64,000 nucleotides of DNA, from NCBI RefSeq assembly GCF_014204515.1, contig NZ_JACHLI010000033.1:24054-88053 (forward strand), written 5' to 3'. This document shows positions 32,764 to 41,671 of the stretch, one piece after another. The DNA is from Pseudomonas nitroreducens. GTDB taxonomy: Bacteria; Pseudomonadota; Gammaproteobacteria; Pseudomonadales; Pseudomonadaceae. The position numbers and the translations under genes are program-made. A model generated the notes under the pieces. It had not been told where the DNA came from. It did no database searches and was given only the letters and a program-made list of their open reading frames with translations. The stretch's first letter is position 1, and each line of letters starts with the position of its first letter.

Positions 32764-33768
32764 TTATTCGAGCAGCTGGCGCAAATCGGCATACAGCGAA
32801 TCGCTGATCTCCACGCCGTCTTCCAGGCTGCGACGACGCGCCGCAAAACGTCGCTGGGACGGCAACCGCGCGCCCATGTCGAGGATCGATTCGAACAGCT
32901 TCTCCGCCCGCGCCAGGTGCTGCGGGGCGTCCGCGCCGAGGAAGCGCGTCGGGTCAATGGCGATCAGCAGTTCGCCGTGGTGCGGCGAGGATTTGGTGCC
33001 CTCGTCGAACACCGTGGACTCGGCACTGGTCAGGTCGCCGATCAGCGGCCCGGCGATCAGCTCGACCATGGTCGCCAGCGCCGAACCCTTGTGGCCGCCG
33101 AAAGTCAGCATGGCGCCATCGAGCACCGCGCTCGGGTCGGTGCTGGGGTTGCCCTGGGCATCGATGCCCCAACCCAGCGGAATCTGTTTCCCTTCGCGCT
33201 CGTGCAGCTGGATTTCCCCGCGCGCCACCACCGTGGTCGCGAAGTCGAAGACATAGGGGCCGCCATCGCCACGGGGCCAGCCGAAGGCGATGGGGTTGGT
33301 GCCGAACAGCGGCCGCGTGCCGCCAGCCGGCGCCACGTAGGCCTGCGCCGGGGTGAACGCCAGGGCGACCAGGCCCTGGGCGGTGATCCGCTCGATCTCC
33401 ACCCACAGCGCCGAGAAGTGTACGCAGTGGTTGATCGCCAGCGCCGCGATGCCCTGGCCGCGGGCTTTCTCCGCCAGCTTCGGCAGACCGAGGTCGAAGG
33501 CGCACTGCGAAAAGCCGCCCCTGGCGTCCACCCGCACCAGCGCCGGCGCGGGTTCGGACAGCTGCGGCACAGCATCGGCCACTACCTTGCCAGCACGCAC
33601 GGTGTGGATGCAGCCCAGCAACCGCCAGACCCCATGGGACGTACAGCCGTCGCGCTCGCCGGCCAGCACCGTTTCGGTCACCGCCTGCACGTGGGGTTCG
33701 CTGAAGCCGTTATGGCGCAGGATTGCCACCGACAAGTCGCGCAGTTCATCCAGGGTCAGTCGGGCCAC
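32764..33768 (-). CDS. lhpD: 1-pyrroline-2-carboxylate reductase (Ldh/malate dehydrogenase family)
   Basis: This NAD(P)H-dependent reductase of the YlbC/Ldh2 fold is expected to turn 1-pyrroline-2-carboxylate, the product of both 3-hydroxyproline dehydratases, into L-proline. I start at a GTG with first base 33768 (protein MARLTLDELRDLS), because AGGAAAC lies just upstream; the frame stays open 132 bp further without homology. The 334-residue product has the family signatures SHGVWRL, HFSALWVEIERI, FGTNPIAFGWP, a VFDFATT segment and FGGHKGSALATMVELIAG. It is convergent with lhpG and lies about 440 bp from the Ig-like gene. Confidence 0.85.
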   Translation of the reverse strand: MARLTLDELRDLSVAILRHNGFSEPHVQAVTETVLAGERDGCTSHGVWRLLGCIHTVRAGKVVADAVPQLSEPAPALVRVDARGGFSQCAFDLGLPKLAEKARGQGIAALAINHCVHFSALWVEIERITAQGLVALAFTPAQAYVAPAGGTRPLFGTNPIAFGWPRGDGGPYVFDFATTVVARGEIQLHEREGKQIPLGWGIDAQGNPSTDPSAVLDGAMLTFGGHKGSALATMVELIAGPLIGDLTSAESTVFDEGTKSSPHHGELLIAIDPTRFLGADAPQHLARAEKLFESILDMGARLPSQRRFAARRRSLEDGVEISDSLYADLRQLLE

Positions 33769-34207
33769 GATCAGTTTCCTGTTTCCGGTTGATTGAACGG
33801 GTGCCAGCGCCTGGCGCGACCTCCCGGCAGCTTTCACAGTGGCGTTTTGCTCGACACGGCGCTTGAACGCAATCCCGAGCCGGGGTGACGAATTCGGCAC
33901 AGGGAGCAGCCTGCTCGCCCTCGACCGAAGGCCGGAGAAACGCTCTGCTACCGCAGCTGTTTACTCCCCCTGACCCCACTTGCGGAAATTTCCCGATTGC
34001 ATTCGGTTCGTTTCCATAGCCGCCAGCCAAGCCTTCGCGTGAACAGTTCACCCTTCAAGACCAAAGTCGTATTTCCCTTCGAACCCGCCGCGGTGCAGCG
34101 CCCCGCCACCCCTAGCATTGAGCGGCGGAAACCGCGGCCCCCCGGCCATTTTCCGCAGGACTCTATCGGTCAGTGAATGACCGCTTTTCTTCGATGGAAA
34201 ACCAACC
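33769..34207. other. 439-bp intergenic region between divergent genes
   Basis: This gap carries the promoters of the minus-strand reductase gene and the plus-strand Ig-like gene. I see no gene, no TCGTATAC operator and no REP unit. A GC-rich stretch at 34086-34147 contains small inverted segments of no clear meaning. Confidence 0.5.
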
Positions 34208-36004
34208 ATGAGCAACAATCCGAGTTCTCTCTACCAGAGAGCCTTCTCCGCCAACCAGGCCTACGCCAGCGATGCCTACTCCGCGTCCGCCTATGCCTGG
34301 CCGGCTGCCACCGCCTCGCTGTACGCCAGTGAAGCGCTGCAGCCGACCGTGATCCTCGGCGCCCGCGACAGCTCCGGCGACCTCAGCGACGGCCAGGCCA
34401 CCCAGTCCGCCACGCCCACGCTGTTCGGTACCGGCACCGCCGGTGAGACCCTGCAGGTCTGGGCGACCGCCACCGACAGCACCGGCGTCATGCTCGCCGG
34501 CTACCCCGTGGGCAAGGCCGTGGTCCAGGCCGATGGCACCTGGCAGTTCGATGTGCCGCAGGTCCCGCAGAGTGCCCAGTACGCCTTCCAGGTCATCTCC
34601 AGCCACGACCAGACCGGCATGCGCCTGAACATCATCGACGTGCCGAGCGTCCCGCCGGTGCATCACGACGCCGTCATCACCGGCGCCATCGACCATGTCG
34701 GTCCGGTTACCGGCGAACTGTCCAGCGGCGCCACCACCGACGACACCCGGCCGACCTTCCACGGCAGCGGCACGCCGGGCGAGCTGATCACCGTCAACGC
34801 CATCGCAATCGGCGCGGACGGCCACCCGCTGTCGAACGTCCCCCTCAACCTGGGCGCCGCCCTGGTGCAACCCGACGGCACCTGGCAATTCAACGCACAG
34901 CAGGCACTGCCCCAGGGCACCTACGACTTCTACGTCGGCCAGGGCACCGAGAGCGCGCCCTTCCGCCTGGTGATCGACACCTCCGCCGGCGTGCCCCAGC
35001 CCCAGCCTGAACCGCAGCCCGAGCCGCAACCCGATCCGCAGCCGCAGCCCGAACCGCAACCCCACGGCGGCACCACGCTGATCCTGGGCGTCATCGACGA
35101 CTCCGGCAGCAGCGCGCAGAAGCTGAACAACGGTTCCTCCACCCACGACAGCACGCCGACCCTCTTCGGCACGGGCAAGGCCGGTGACGTGCTGCACCTG
35201 TGGACCACGGTGACAGACGGCCATGGCATGCTGGTCAACGGCTTCTCCCTGGGCGAGACCGTGGTCAAGGCCGATGGCACCTGGCAATTCATCACCAGCG
35301 AGCTTGCGCAGAGCGGCCATTACGAATTCCAGGCGTTCTCCGCCAGCGGGCAGTCGGCCGGCTTCCACCTGACCCTGATCGATGCCCAGGCGCCCGAGCC
35401 GGTCCACTACGAGACCGTCATCACCGGCGCCATCGACAACTACGGCGCGGTCACCGGTGAACTGGCCAATGGCGCGACCACCGACGACACCCGGCCGGTC
35501 CTGCACGGCACCGGCACGCCCGGCGAGCTGATCCAGATTTCCGCCATCGCCATCGACGCCGACGGCAAGCCGCTGTCCAACATCAGCCTGGGCCTGGGCA
35601 CCGCGCTGGTGCAGCAGGACGGCAGCTGGCACTTCAGCCCCAACCAGGCGCTGCCCGAAGGGACCTACAACTTCCACGCAGGCCAGGGTGACGCCGCTCC
35701 GTTCCGTCTGGTGATCGACAAGCACTCGCTGCTGCACTCCAGCCAGGGCGCCGACAGCGACTACGCCCAGCACCTGCAGGGCCAGGAGCTGGACCTGGGC
35801 AGCCACCTGTCCGGTGGCCAGCCAGCCGCGACCAAGGGCGCCCTGCCAGCACTGGGCAGCCTGCTGGAAAGCGGCGAGCCGGAGCTGCGCTTCGCCGGCC
35901 ACGCCGAGGCCAGCGCGCCGGTCGTCCCGGCCCAGCACCATGCCGCTGCCGAGTTCCGCCCGGCCCTGCTCGACGAGCTGGTCCAGCCGCACGTCGTGAT
36001 CTGA
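34208..36004 (+). CDS. Ig-like repeat protein with duplicated two-domain module and PQ-rich linker
   Basis: The 598-residue protein is of unknown function. After a Tyr/Ala/Ser-rich N-terminus (about 1-45) come four beta-sandwich-like repeats in order A1 (47-145), B1 (150-255), A2 (290-395), B2 (398-505). A1 and A2 share TPTLFGTG and ADGTWQF; B1 and B2 share VITGAID, ATTDDTRP and GTPGELI. A linker of alternating Pro-Gln/Glu (about 259-285, PQPQPEPQPEPQPDPQPQ) divides the halves, and an acidic Ala/Leu/His-rich tail ends in VQPHVVI. This resembles adhesin Ig-like repeats (Bap/SiiE style), but there is no signal peptide, membrane helix or RTX motif, so export would need a leaderless route. Confidence 0.75.
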   Translation: MSNNPSSLYQRAFSANQAYASDAYSASAYAWPAATASLYASEALQPTVILGARDSSGDLSDGQATQSATPTLFGTGTAGETLQVWATATDSTGVMLAGYPVGKAVVQADGTWQFDVPQVPQSAQYAFQVISSHDQTGMRLNIIDVPSVPPVHHDAVITGAIDHVGPVTGELSSGATTDDTRPTFHGSGTPGELITVNAIAIGADGHPLSNVPLNLGAALVQPDGTWQFNAQQALPQGTYDFYVGQGTESAPFRLVIDTSAGVPQPQPEPQPEPQPDPQPQPEPQPHGGTTLILGVIDDSGSSAQKLNNGSSTHDSTPTLFGTGKAGDVLHLWTTVTDGHGMLVNGFSLGETVVKADGTWQFITSELAQSGHYEFQAFSASGQSAGFHLTLIDAQAPEPVHYETVITGAIDNYGAVTGELANGATTDDTRPVLHGTGTPGELIQISAIAIDADGKPLSNISLGLGTALVQQDGSWHFSPNQALPEGTYNFHAGQGDAAPFRLVIDKHSLLHSSQGADSDYAQHLQGQELDLGSHLSGGQPAATKGALPALGSLLESGEPELRFAGHAEASAPVVPAQHHAAAEFRPALLDELVQPHVVI

Positions 36005-36013
36005 CCCGCGGCC

Positions 36014-36047
36014 TCGCAACGGGGCGCCCCAGGGCGCTCCGTTGCGA
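36014..36047 (+). terminator. Strong hairpin after the Ig-like gene, probable terminator
   Basis: A 16-bp stem with one G-T pair (TCGCAACGG ... CCGTTGCGA outside, GCGCCC ... GGGCGC inside) and a 2-base loop lies 10 bp after the stop. The following CTCTTGG is a weak T-tract, so termination efficiency is uncertain. Confidence 0.6.
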
Positions 36048-36236
36048 CTCTTGGTCGCGCCCCCGCCGCCCCTTCGCGCCCCGCCAGACAACCTGTCAAC
36101 AGCACTTCATGGCCGTTCGTCGCAGCAGTCGAAACCTGACCGACCGCTCATTCGAAGGATTGGCCCCACGTTGCTTGGGCCAATCCTGAGCTTCGGGTAA
36201 ACTTCCGCATCTTTGCCTCTCATAACGATCAGCCTG

Positions 36237-38162
36237 ATGCCCACGACGTTTCACGAGATTCCCCGCGCGCGCCCTGCCACGCCCCTGCTCGACCGCGCCA
36301 GCACGCCGGTCGAGCTGCGTCGCCTGGGCGAAGCGGAGCTGCTGACCCTCGCTGACGAACTGCGCCAGTACCTGCTGTACAGCGTCGGCCAGACCGGCGG
36401 CCATTTCGGCGCGGGCCTGGGCGTGATCGAGCTGACGGTGGCCCTGCACTACGTCTTCGACACCCCGGACGACCGTCTGGTGTGGGACGTCGGGCACCAG
36501 GCCTACCCGCACAAGATCCTCACCGGGCGCCGCGAGCGCATGGCCAGCCTGCGCCAGAAGGACGGCCTGGCCGCCTTCCCGCGCCGCTCGGAGAGCGAGT
36601 ACGACACCTTCGGCGTCGGTCATTCCAGCACCTCCATCAGCGCCGCCCTGGGGATGGCCATCGCCGCCCGCATGCAGGGCTCCGAGCGCAAGTCGGTGGC
36701 GGTGATCGGCGACGGCGCGCTGACCGCCGGCATGGCCTTCGAGGCGCTCAACCACGCGTCGGAAGTCAAGGCCGACATGCTGGTGATCCTCAACGACAAC
36801 GACATGTCGATCTCCAACAACGTCGGCGGCCTGTCCAACTACCTGGCCAAGATCCTCTCCAGCCGCACCTACAGCAGCATGCGCGAAGGCAGCAAGAAGG
36901 TGCTCTCGCGCCTGCCCGGCGCCTGGGAGATCGCCCGCCGCACCGAGGAATACGCCAAGGGCATGCTGGTCCCCGGCACGCTCTTCGAGGAGCTGGGCTG
37001 GAACTACATCGGCCCCATCGACGGCCACGACCTGCCGACCCTGATCGCCACCCTGCGCAACATGCGTGACCTCAAGGGCCCGCAGTTCCTCCACGTGGTG
37101 ACCAAGAAGGGCAAGGGCTTCGGCCCGGCCGAGATCGACCCGATCGGCTACCACGCCATCACCAAGCTGGAAACCGAAGGTGCCGCCCACGCCGCGCCGA
37201 AACAGGCCGGCGGGCCGAAGTACTCCAGCGTGTTCGGCCAGTGGCTGTGCGACATGGCCGCCCAGGACCCGCGCCTGGTGGGCATCACCCCGGCAATGAA
37301 GGAAGGCTCCGACCTGGTCGCCTTCGCCGACAGGTTCCCGGACCGCTACTTCGACGTCGCCATCGCCGAGCAGCACGCCGTGACCCTCGCGGCCGGCATG
37401 GCCTGCGACGGCGCCAAGCCGGTGGTGGCGATCTACTCCACCTTCCTGCAGCGCGGCTACGACCAGTTGGTCCACGACGTCGCGGTGCAGAACCTCGACG
37501 TGCTGTTCGCCATCGACCGCGCAGGTCTCGTGGGCGAAGACGGCCCGACCCACGCCGGCAGCTTCGACCTCTCCTACCTGCGCTGCATCCCCGGCATGCT
37601 GGTGATGACCCCCAGCGACGAGAACGAACTGCGCAAGCTGCTCACCACCGGCCATCACTTCGAAGGCCCGGCGGCTGTGCGCTACCCGCGCGGCACCGGC
37701 CCCAACGCGCCCATCGAGGCGGCGCTGGAGCCGGTGGCGATCGGCAAGGGCGTGCTGCGCCGCGAAGCCAAGGTAGATAAGGAAGGCAAGGCCGGCAAGG
37801 TCGCCTTCCTGGTGTTCGGCGTGCAACTGGCCGAGGCGCTGAAAGTGGCCGAGCAGTTCGATGCCAGCGTCGCCGACATGCGCTTCGTCAAGCCGCTGGA
37901 CGAGCAGCTGGTACGCCAGCTGGCCGCCAGCCACGAGCTGCTGGTGACCATCGAGGAAAACTCGGTGATGGGTGGCGCCGGCGCCGCCGTCAGCGAATTC
38001 CTCGCCCGCGAGAACCTCCAGCAGCCGATCCTGCACCTGGGCCTGCCGGACTACTACGTCGAGCACGCCAAACCGGCACAGATGCTCGCGGAGTGCGGTC
38101 TTGACGCTGCCGGAATCGAAGCCTCGGTAAAGGCGCGCCTGGAAGCCCTCGGCAGCCGCTGA
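36237..38162 (+). CDS. dxs: 1-deoxy-D-xylulose-5-phosphate synthase
   Basis: Dxs is the thiamine-diphosphate enzyme that makes DXP from pyruvate and glyceraldehyde 3-phosphate, the entry step of the MEP isoprenoid pathway. I start at ATG 36237 (MPTTFHEIPRARPATPLLD, 641 residues); a TTG 24 bp upstream is rejected. Motifs include GHQAYPHKILTGRR, the cofactor motif GDGALTAGMAFEALNHA with DNDMSISNNVG, the transketolase-like VAIAEQHAVTLAAGMAC and DGPTHAGSFDLSYLR. In other Pseudomonas it directly follows ispA; here the hydroxyproline island lies between. A terminator follows at 38201. Confidence 0.97.
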   Translation: MPTTFHEIPRARPATPLLDRASTPVELRRLGEAELLTLADELRQYLLYSVGQTGGHFGAGLGVIELTVALHYVFDTPDDRLVWDVGHQAYPHKILTGRRERMASLRQKDGLAAFPRRSESEYDTFGVGHSSTSISAALGMAIAARMQGSERKSVAVIGDGALTAGMAFEALNHASEVKADMLVILNDNDMSISNNVGGLSNYLAKILSSRTYSSMREGSKKVLSRLPGAWEIARRTEEYAKGMLVPGTLFEELGWNYIGPIDGHDLPTLIATLRNMRDLKGPQFLHVVTKKGKGFGPAEIDPIGYHAITKLETEGAAHAAPKQAGGPKYSSVFGQWLCDMAAQDPRLVGITPAMKEGSDLVAFADRFPDRYFDVAIAEQHAVTLAAGMACDGAKPVVAIYSTFLQRGYDQLVHDVAVQNLDVLFAIDRAGLVGEDGPTHAGSFDLSYLRCIPGMLVMTPSDENELRKLLTTGHHFEGPAAVRYPRGTGPNAPIEAALEPVAIGKGVLRREAKVDKEGKAGKVAFLVFGVQLAEALKVAEQFDASVADMRFVKPLDEQLVRQLAASHELLVTIEENSVMGGAGAAVSEFLARENLQQPILHLGLPDYYVEHAKPAQMLAECGLDAAGIEASVKARLEALGSR

Positions 38163-38200
38163 GACCGATCGGCGCATCCCACCCCGGGAGTCTTGCCAGT

Positions 38201-38232
38201 AACGGGCGCACCGACTAAGGTGCGCCCGTTTT
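38201..38232 (+). terminator. Rho-independent terminator of dxs
   Basis: AACGGGCGCAC and GTGCGCCCGTT form a perfect 11-bp stem around an 8-base loop, followed by TTCGTT. It lies 38 bp after the dxs stop and directly abuts the cobalamin riboswitch. Confidence 0.85.
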
Positions 38233-38235
38233 CGT

Positions 38236-38400
38236 TCGAGGTAACGGGAAGCAGGTGAAAGACCTGCGCTGCCCCCGCAACGGTAACCGACGCGCCCCTG
38301 ATGGGCGCAGCATCGACCACGGCCACTGTCACCGACGGGAAGGCGGACGATGTGATGTCGGCAGCCCGGAGACCGCCCTCGACACGCCCCGACAGGTGTT
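38236..38400 (+). promoter_or_regulatory. Cobalamin (AdoCbl) riboswitch controlling btuB
   Basis: The leader has the conserved cobalamin-aptamer pieces in order: GGGAAGCAGGTGAAA with the paired CCTGCGCTGCCCCCGCAAC (the B12-box region), CACTGTCACCGACGGGAAGG and GATGTCGGCAGCCCGGAGACC. It lies between dxs and a TonB-dependent receptor gene. A downstream stem (GGCCGCAC-CGTCAA-GTGCGGCC, 38407-38428) is the likely expression platform. High cobalamin should lower btuB expression. Confidence 0.93.
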
Positions 38401-38484
38401 GCGGAGGGCCGCACCGTCAAGTGCGGCCTGCCGCCCTTGCCACGCCCTCCTCGAAAGTCATCCGACCGCTTTTGAGGACGCTCC

Positions 38485-40341
38485 ATGAAACTGACCCGAC
38501 TCGCCCTGGCCACCAGCCTGCTGCCCGGCATGGCCTTCGCCGCTGGCGACATCTACACACTCTCCGACCAGGTGATCACCTCCGCCCGCCAGGCCCAGCC
38601 GCGCGCTGAAGCCACCTCGGCCAACAGCGTGTTCACCCGCGCCGACATCGAACGCCTGCAGGTGCGCAGCGTCCCCGCCCTGCTCGCCCGCGTGCCTGGC
38701 GTGCAGATGGGCAGCTCCGGCGGCGTGGTGTCCTACTCCGTGCGCGGCACCAGCACCGCGCAGACCCTGGTGCTGGTGGACGGCCAGCGCATCGCCTCGG
38801 CCAGCAGCGGCATCGCCCGCCTGGACTACCTGAGCATCGACAGCATCGAGCGCGTCGAAGTGACCCGTGGCCCGCGTTCCGCGCTGTACGGCGCCGACGC
38901 CATCGGCGGGGTCATCCAGATCTTCACCCGCCGTGGCGAAGCCGGCCTGCACCCGGAAGTGCGCCTGGCCGCCGGCAGCCACGGCACCTTCGAGCGCAGC
39001 CTGAGCCTCTCCGGCGGCAACGAGCAGACCCGCTACAACCTCGGCGGCAGCCTGGACGAAAGCCATGGCTGGGACCGCACCAGCGACAACGTCGGCGCCG
39101 ACAGCGACGACGACGCCCAGCGCAACAAGGCCGTGCACCTGAACCTGGACCACCGCTTCAACGAAGACTGGAAGGCCGGGCTGAACCTCAACGACCAGCG
39201 CGGCAAGAACGAATACGACGACGCCTACAACTTCGAGCCGGGCCGCCCGCAGGACGAGTTCCGCGTCAGCAGCTACAGCGCCTACCTCGACAGCCAGCTC
39301 ACGCAGATGTGGAACAGCCACCTGGAGCTGGGCCGCAGCTTCGACCGCAACAAGGCCGTGGGCGCCGCCGACAGCTGGAACAACGGCACCCTGGAAACCA
39401 CCCGCCACTCGGCGAGCTGGATCAACCGCCTGCAGCTGGACGAGGCCAACCAGTTGGCCCTGGGCACCGACTGGTACCAGGACAAGGTCGATGGCAGCAC
39501 CGCCTTTGCCGACGATGAGCGCAGCAACCGCGCCTTCTTCGCCCAGCACAGCTTCAAGGGCGACAGCTTCGGCACCGAGCTGGGCATCCGCCACGACAAC
39601 AACCAGGCCTACGGCAGCCAGAACAGCTGGAACGCCGCCTTCAGCCTGCCGGTGGGCGCCAGCCAGACCTGGATCGCCAGCTACGGCGAAGGCTTCCGCG
39701 CGCCGACCTTCAGCGACCTCTACTACCCCGGCGCGAGCAACCCGGACCTCAAGGCCGAGACCTCGAAGACCTACGAGCTGCAATGGCGTGGCGACTTCTC
39801 CGGCACGCACCTGGAAGCCTCGCTGTACCGCACCGAGATCGACGACCTGATCGCCTGGGACAGCACCAGCAACCAGCCGGAGAACATCAACAAGGCGCGC
39901 ATCGACGGCTTCGAAGCCAGCGTCGCCCGCGAGGTACTCGGCTGGCAGGCGGCCCTCGGCCTGAGCCTGATCGACCCGCGCGACCGCGACACCGGCCACA
40001 CCCTGCCGTACCGCGCGCGCCGCACCCTGAGCCTGGATCTGGACCGTCAGTTCGGCGCCTTCGGCGTCGGCGGCACCTGGCGCGCGGTCAGCCAGCGCTA
40101 CGACGACGCGGCCAATACCCGCGAGCTTTCCGGGTACGGCGTGCTCGACCTGCGCAGCAGCTGGCTGGCCAGCGACGAAATCCGCTTCGACCTGAAGCTG
40201 GATAACGCCCTGGACCGCAACTACACCCTGGGCGACTACCTGCGCCCGACCAGCCCGATGGACTATCTGGGCGAAGCCCGCCCCTACCGCGAACCGGGCC
40301 GCACCGCACTGCTGGCGGTGACCTGGACGCCGGAGCTGTAA
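38485..40341 (+). CDS. btuB: TonB-dependent vitamin B12 outer-membrane receptor
   Basis: This outer-membrane beta-barrel takes up cobalamin with TonB energy. The 618-residue product, the usual BtuB size, has a signal peptide (MKLTRLALATSLLPGMAFA), a TonB-box region near TLSDQVITSAR, a plug domain (about 35-145, with RVPGVQMGSSGGVVSYSVRG and RVEVTRGPRSALYGADAIGG) and a 22-strand-type barrel ending in YREPGRTALLAVTWTPEL. The upstream cobalamin riboswitch confirms the substrate. No cobalamin biosynthesis gene follows; repeats occupy the next 700 bp. Confidence 0.93.
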   Translation: MKLTRLALATSLLPGMAFAAGDIYTLSDQVITSARQAQPRAEATSANSVFTRADIERLQVRSVPALLARVPGVQMGSSGGVVSYSVRGTSTAQTLVLVDGQRIASASSGIARLDYLSIDSIERVEVTRGPRSALYGADAIGGVIQIFTRRGEAGLHPEVRLAAGSHGTFERSLSLSGGNEQTRYNLGGSLDESHGWDRTSDNVGADSDDDAQRNKAVHLNLDHRFNEDWKAGLNLNDQRGKNEYDDAYNFEPGRPQDEFRVSSYSAYLDSQLTQMWNSHLELGRSFDRNKAVGAADSWNNGTLETTRHSASWINRLQLDEANQLALGTDWYQDKVDGSTAFADDERSNRAFFAQHSFKGDSFGTELGIRHDNNQAYGSQNSWNAAFSLPVGASQTWIASYGEGFRAPTFSDLYYPGASNPDLKAETSKTYELQWRGDFSGTHLEASLYRTEIDDLIAWDSTSNQPENINKARIDGFEASVAREVLGWQAALGLSLIDPRDRDTGHTLPYRARRTLSLDLDRQFGAFGVGGTWRAVSQRYDDAANTRELSGYGVLDLRSSWLASDEIRFDLKLDNALDRNYTLGDYLRPTSPMDYLGEARPYREPGRTALLAVTWTPEL

Positions 40342-40365
40342 GGGACCTCTGCGCAGGAACCTTTC

Positions 40366-40960
40366 GTAGGGCGCATAACCTGGAACAGGTTATCCGCCAC
40401 CAGCGCCACCAGCGCCGTCGGCGGATAACGCTGACGCGTTATGCGCCCTACGAAACGGCAATGCCAGGCGCTTTCGCAGGATGGCGTGGAGCGAAGCGAT
40501 ACCCATCGCTTCCTCCGCCACCGCATGGGTATCGCCCAGGCTCCACCCATCCTACGGATCTGGCATGGCATTCGGCGAACGCTGCACTTCCCCACAACGC
40601 CGAGCAGCCCCCTCACCCTCTGGGAGAGGGTTGGGGTGAGGGAAAAGCGGTGCACCGAACTCGACCTTCATCCGCAATGCTCTTGCGTGGCGGATGCCAA
40701 TCGCGGACGGAGTCCGCTCCTACGCGCGGTCCGATATCGCGCGCCGGGCTTGATCCGTAGGAGCGGACTCCGTCCGCGATACGTTCATGCGACAGCGGAC
40801 AGTCGCGAGCAGAGATCCTGCCCAGTTTCGTAGGGCGCATAACCTGGAACAGGTTATCCGCCACCAGCGCCATCGGCAGATAACGCTGGCGCGTTATGCA
40901 CCCTACAGCCCGGACGGAAAACCGGCGTGGAAATGGGTTCGCGAGCAAGCTCGCTCCTAC
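40366..40960. repeat. Cluster of REP-type repeats of five families
   Basis: The 718-bp gap after btuB has no gene. It contains two long hairpins of the GTAGGGCGCATAACCTGGAA type (40366-40451 and 40830-40906); an inverted AGGATGGCGTGGAGC ... GCTCCACCCATCCT pair (40480-40554); a CCCTCACCCTCTGGGAGAGG stem (40610-40642); a facing pair of GTAGGAGCGGACTCCGTCCG elements (40702-40780); and one TTCGCGAGCAAGCTCGCTCC copy (40938-40960). Confidence 0.85.
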
Positions 40961-41059
40961 CGGTTCGAAGTACTCGATAGTCCGGAGCAAGCCGCGTAGT
41001 TCTTCGTAGGATCGAGGGGGACGCCTAGTTCTTGCTCGCGAACCCGCCTGGCAGCGGAC

Positions 41060-41671
41060 TCAGCCCAGAACCCCGGCCATCCGCCCCAGCTCCGCGCAGT
41101 CCTGCGCATGCCAGTCGGTGAGTTCCGGCCAGGGATTTTCAGCCAGGTTGACCAGCGCACTGTGCGCCCCCGCCGCGCGGGCGCAGTCGAGATCGAAGCG
41201 GTAATCGCCGACCATCAGCATCCGCTGCGGCGCCACGTCCCAGCGCGCGGCGAGGCGCAGCAGGCCGTCCGGGCTGGGCTTGGGATCGGCCTCGCCACGG
41301 CCGAGCACGTCCTCGGTGAGGAAGCAGTCGCCGATGCCGATGGCCGCCAGCGTAATCAGCGCCAGCTCATGGGCATTGCGGGTGAGGATGCCCAGGCGGT
41401 AGCCGGCGCCATGCAGCGCGCGCACCAGCTCCACCGCGCCGGGAGCGGCTTTGGACGCCACCGCCAGCTCGCGCTCGTGCTCCAGCAGCCAGGCATGCTT
41501 GGCCGCCGCCTCGTCTTCCGGCAGCGCGGCCAGGTGGGTGAGGATGTCGTGCTCCTGGGGAATCCCCAGGGCCCGCTTGATCGCCGGGAAGTCGTGCACC
41601 GCCAGGGTCAGGGTGCCGTCCATGTCGAACACCCAATGGCGGATGTCGCCCAGCTCCATGACTGGGCTCAT
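41060..41671 (-). CDS. HAD-superfamily hydrolase (phosphoglycolate-phosphatase-like)
   Basis: The 203-residue HAD phosphatase has motif I DMDGTL, motif II LGILTRNAHE, the motif III Lys region GEADPKPSPDG and motif IV MVGDYRFDLDCA. The substrate is unknown. I choose ATG 41671 rather than a TTG two codons upstream because it overlaps the tesB stop by 4 bp (ATGA), showing translational coupling. It is the last gene of a minus-strand run with tesB, the SagB-type gene and an acetyltransferase. Confidence 0.88.
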   Translation of the reverse strand: MSPVMELGDIRHWVFDMDGTLTLAVHDFPAIKRALGIPQEHDILTHLAALPEDEAAAKHAWLLEHERELAVASKAAPGAVELVRALHGAGYRLGILTRNAHELALITLAAIGIGDCFLTEDVLGRGEADPKPSPDGLLRLAARWDVAPQRMLMVGDYRFDLDCARAAGAHSALVNLAENPWPELTDWHAQDCAELGRMAGVLG

